From Pedobacter polaris (GTDB taxonomy: Bacteria > Bacteroidota > Bacteroidia > Sphingobacteriales > Sphingobacteriaceae), in NCBI RefSeq assembly GCF_005116505.1, contig NZ_SWBR01000001.1, forward strand, positions 1,302,001 through 1,366,000: a stretch of 64,000 nt of DNA, written 5' to 3'. The notes under the pieces are model-generated. The model had not been told where the DNA came from and made no database searches. It saw only the letters and a program-made list of their open reading frames with translations. Below, piece after piece: positions 62,150-64,000 of this stretch; position 1 is the first letter of the stretch; each line of letters starts with the position of its first letter. A program made the translations under genes and the position numbers.

Positions 62150-63334
62150 ATGAAAATTACTCCCAACGAAAACAATAATTTTAAAGCTAAAACTAGATTT
62201 AGTCTCTCATTCTTCAAAGCCATTATATTGCTGGCATTTTTAACCAGCGGATATATTGGCAAAGCTCAACAGCAAAATTCAACAAAAGTACATGTTGGTT
62301 TAATTTATCCGATAAGCAGCAATGGCAAACATGCTGTATTAGACACAAATAACCTTTCGATAAATTTATTAGCCGGAGTTTCGTCTGTAGAAAAAGGCTT
62401 TGCTTTTGCAGGTGTTGCCAATATAGTACGTAACGATACTTACGGTACTCAGTTTGCAGGTTTCTATAATCATATTGGTCAAAAAGCAAATGGTGCATTA
62501 CTTGCAGGTTTTGCAAACACCTATCATGAAGGAGATGGCGCTGCATTTGCAGGCTTTGCTAATATTGCCCATGGAAATTTAAGAGGCGTACAATTTGCAG
62601 GATTTACCAATGTGGCCATGAATGTTAATGGGGCTCAATTTGCAGGTTTTCTTAATAAGTCATCAAACATTAAAGGCCCTCAAATGGCTGGTTTTATGAA
62701 CATTGCAAAAAATGCTTCAAGCTCACAGTTAGCAGGTTTTATGAACAAGGCAAAAGATGTAAAAGGTTCGCAATTTGCTGGGTTTATCAATATTGCTAGA
62801 AAAGTTAAAGGCACACAAATAGCCGGTTTCATTAACATTGCAGACAGTAGCGATTTTCCGATTGGTATCCTCAACTTTGTTAAAAACGGAGAAAAAAGCA
62901 TTGGGCTTAGTGCAGATGAAAATCAGACAACCATGCTCACTTTCAGGTCTGGTGGTAGAACTTTATATGGCATACTTGGAGTTGGCTATAACTTTAAAAA
63001 CGAAGATGAAGTTTATGCTTTCGAAGCTGGCTTTGGGGCTCATTTCTTTCAATCTAGCACCTTCAGGCTTAATGTCGAATTAACAGGAGGTTCAATAGAA
63101 AGCTTTAAAGAAGGCGAATATTTTAAAACATCTTTTAAGCTTTTGCCTGCCCTTAAACTTGGTAAACATCTCGAAATCTTCGGTGGACCTGCTTTGAATT
63201 TTGTAAGCACAAACACAATTGAAGGCAAGGCTTTAAATCCAAAAAAACATATTGAACAATGGCAAAATCAACGGTCTGATTTTCAGCAGACTCTATATGT
63301 TGGCTATGGAGGCGGTATCAATATCATTTTTTAA
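62150..63334 (+). CDS. LA_2272-type surface repeat protein
   Basis: A 394-residue exported protein. After a signal peptide (about residues 22-40) it contains about nine tandem 15-residue units with core Q-x-AGF-x-N (residues 101-230), for example GAQFAGFLNKSSNIK and GSQFAGFINIARKVK. Such repeats predict a regular beta-solenoid or barrel-like surface. The C-terminal 150 residues look like outer-membrane strands. NCBI annotates similar proteins as LA_2272-family surface repeat proteins. Role unknown. Confidence 0.8.
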   Translation: MKITPNENNNFKAKTRFSLSFFKAIILLAFLTSGYIGKAQQQNSTKVHVGLIYPISSNGKHAVLDTNNLSINLLAGVSSVEKGFAFAGVANIVRNDTYGTQFAGFYNHIGQKANGALLAGFANTYHEGDGAAFAGFANIAHGNLRGVQFAGFTNVAMNVNGAQFAGFLNKSSNIKGPQMAGFMNIAKNASSSQLAGFMNKAKDVKGSQFAGFINIARKVKGTQIAGFINIADSSDFPIGILNFVKNGEKSIGLSADENQTTMLTFRSGGRTLYGILGVGYNFKNEDEVYAFEAGFGAHFFQSSTFRLNVELTGGSIESFKEGEYFKTSFKLLPALKLGKHLEIFGGPALNFVSTNTIEGKALNPKKHIEQWQNQRSDFQQTLYVGYGGGINIIF

Positions 63335-63369
63335 ATCACCAATTATTAACACACACAGATCTTACTATT

Positions 63370-64000
63370 ATGAAAAAATTAATCACAGTTAGTTTTATAG
63401 CCATTATATGCTTAACCTCTTGTGAAAAGGATAGGATTACTGCAGATGGTAATGTAATTTCAGAAACAAGGAATCCAGGAACTTTTACTAAAATTTATAC
63501 CAGCGGATCTAACAATGTTCATGTCAATTATGGAAATGAATATAAAGTAGAACTTAAAGGCTCTGGCAACTTGATACCTTACTTTAAAACCAATGTTGTA
63601 AACGGAAAACTGCACTTAAGTTATGAACATGTTAATGTTAAACGGAATGACATTGAAATATTTGTTACCATGCCAACCATTAAAAGTGTAGCTATAAGTG
63701 GAAGTGGAACAATTGGTCTAAATGGAAATTTTCCATTCATTGATTTTTTAAGTTTTGAGATCAGTGGCTCTGGAGATATTATTGCCAAAAGCAATATGCT
63801 TGTTGAGGAAATGGACATTAACATTTCTGGGTCTGGTAAGGCAGACGCTGAAAAAATAACATGTGATTATGCTGATGTTACTATTTCTGGAAGTGGAGAT
63901 GCAAAAATTAGGATTAAAGATAAGCTGAAAGCATTTATTAGTGGCAGCGGTAAGGTCTATTATTCAGGCAATGCAACAGTAGAATCCCACATCAGTGGAT
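63370..64000 (+). CDS. DUF2807 lipoprotein, truncated by the window end
   Basis: The ATG at 63370 opens a lipoprotein (MKKLITVSFIAIICLTSCEK, Cys at residue 18) that continues past 64000. The body is a putative auto-transporter adhesin head GIN domain (DUF2807) with repeated ISGSG motifs, for example VAISGSGTIGL and ISGSGDIIAK. This right-handed beta-helix fold is common in Bacteroidota. 210 codons are visible. It lies 35 bp after the repeat protein gene and is probably in the same operon. Confidence 0.85.
   Translation, partial: MKKLITVSFIAIICLTSCEKDRITADGNVISETRNPGTFTKIYTSGSNNVHVNYGNEYKVELKGSGNLIPYFKTNVVNGKLHLSYEHVNVKRNDIEIFVTMPTIKSVAISGSGTIGLNGNFPFIDFLSFEISGSGDIIAKSNMLVEEMDINISGSGKADAEKITCDYADVTISGSGDAKIRIKDKLKAFISGSGKVYYSGNATVESHISG

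Overview
The window is chromosomal DNA from a Bacteroidota bacterium, most likely Sphingobacteriaceae (Pedobacter-like). The reasons are a SusC/SusD pair with a TonB-linked SusC, a fused E1 alpha/beta dehydrogenase, DUF4153, DUF4369-like and LA_2272-type proteins, few Shine-Dalgarno sites, promoters of the TTTG-N19/21-TAnnTTTG type, and low GC. Most of it is well-packed housekeeping sequence, broken by a few accessory patches and many short interspersed palindromic repeats.

Layout. 1-2570: end of a peptide-export locus (ABC exporter tail, a double-glycine leader peptide, a DUF4369-like secreted protein, an HlyD-type adaptor). 2589-6000: minus-strand pair of fused 2-oxoacid dehydrogenase E1 and LutB-like iron-sulfur protein. 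6050-7175: an accessory patch with the relic of an M28 peptidase gene, an XRE regulator whose first 18 residues look like a double-glycine leader, a divergent promoter with direct repeats, and a second double-glycine peptide. 7180-18214: a long minus-strand run with an M28 peptidase, rpiB, tatC, the fatty-acid block accC-accB-fabH-plsX-rpmF-DUF177, a sulfurtransferase and pdxA. 18372-22278: rsmA, a small secreted protein, a D-2-hydroxyacid dehydrogenase, OsmC, greA and a HIT protein on plus. 22355-25963: glutathionylspermidine synthase-like protein, two lipoproteins, MazG, dtd and rsgA on minus. 26270-28147: an AT-rich three-gene cassette headed by a TIGR04255-type protein, function unknown. 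28333-33730: threonine operon with a Thr/Ile-rich leader peptide and attenuator, then thrA, a DinB-like gene, thrB and thrC.

33970-42700: S74-like, Bax-inhibitor, MurQ, S41 protease, GNAT, Der and Era genes. 42747-43405: two initiator-tRNA/tRNA-Glu pairs in tandem with a good promoter and terminator. 43400-45070: a probable decayed insertion next to the tRNAs, holding one orphan gene. 45290-53811: RibD/DHFR-type protein, a DUF3472 lipoprotein behind two LacI-type operator palindromes, two membrane proteins, a Fur-family regulator with a zinc-type P1B-ATPase, a GNAT and a CDGSH protein. 54301-60499: susC, susD and an MFS transporter. 60556-64000: a small membrane protein, a DUF1573 protein, a GNAT, an LA_2272-type repeat protein and a truncated DUF2807 lipoprotein.

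The most unusual signal is the double-glycine peptide/regulator set: two candidate secreted peptides and a DNA-binding regulator share the same 18-residue leader register, with Leu-Ser-Lys at residues 7-9 and Gly-Gly at 17-18. The regulator is divergent from one of the peptides across a promoter with a 14-bp direct repeat at 20-bp pitch. Other leads are the threonine attenuator, a terminator hairpin inside the greA leader, and the TIGR04255 cassette.
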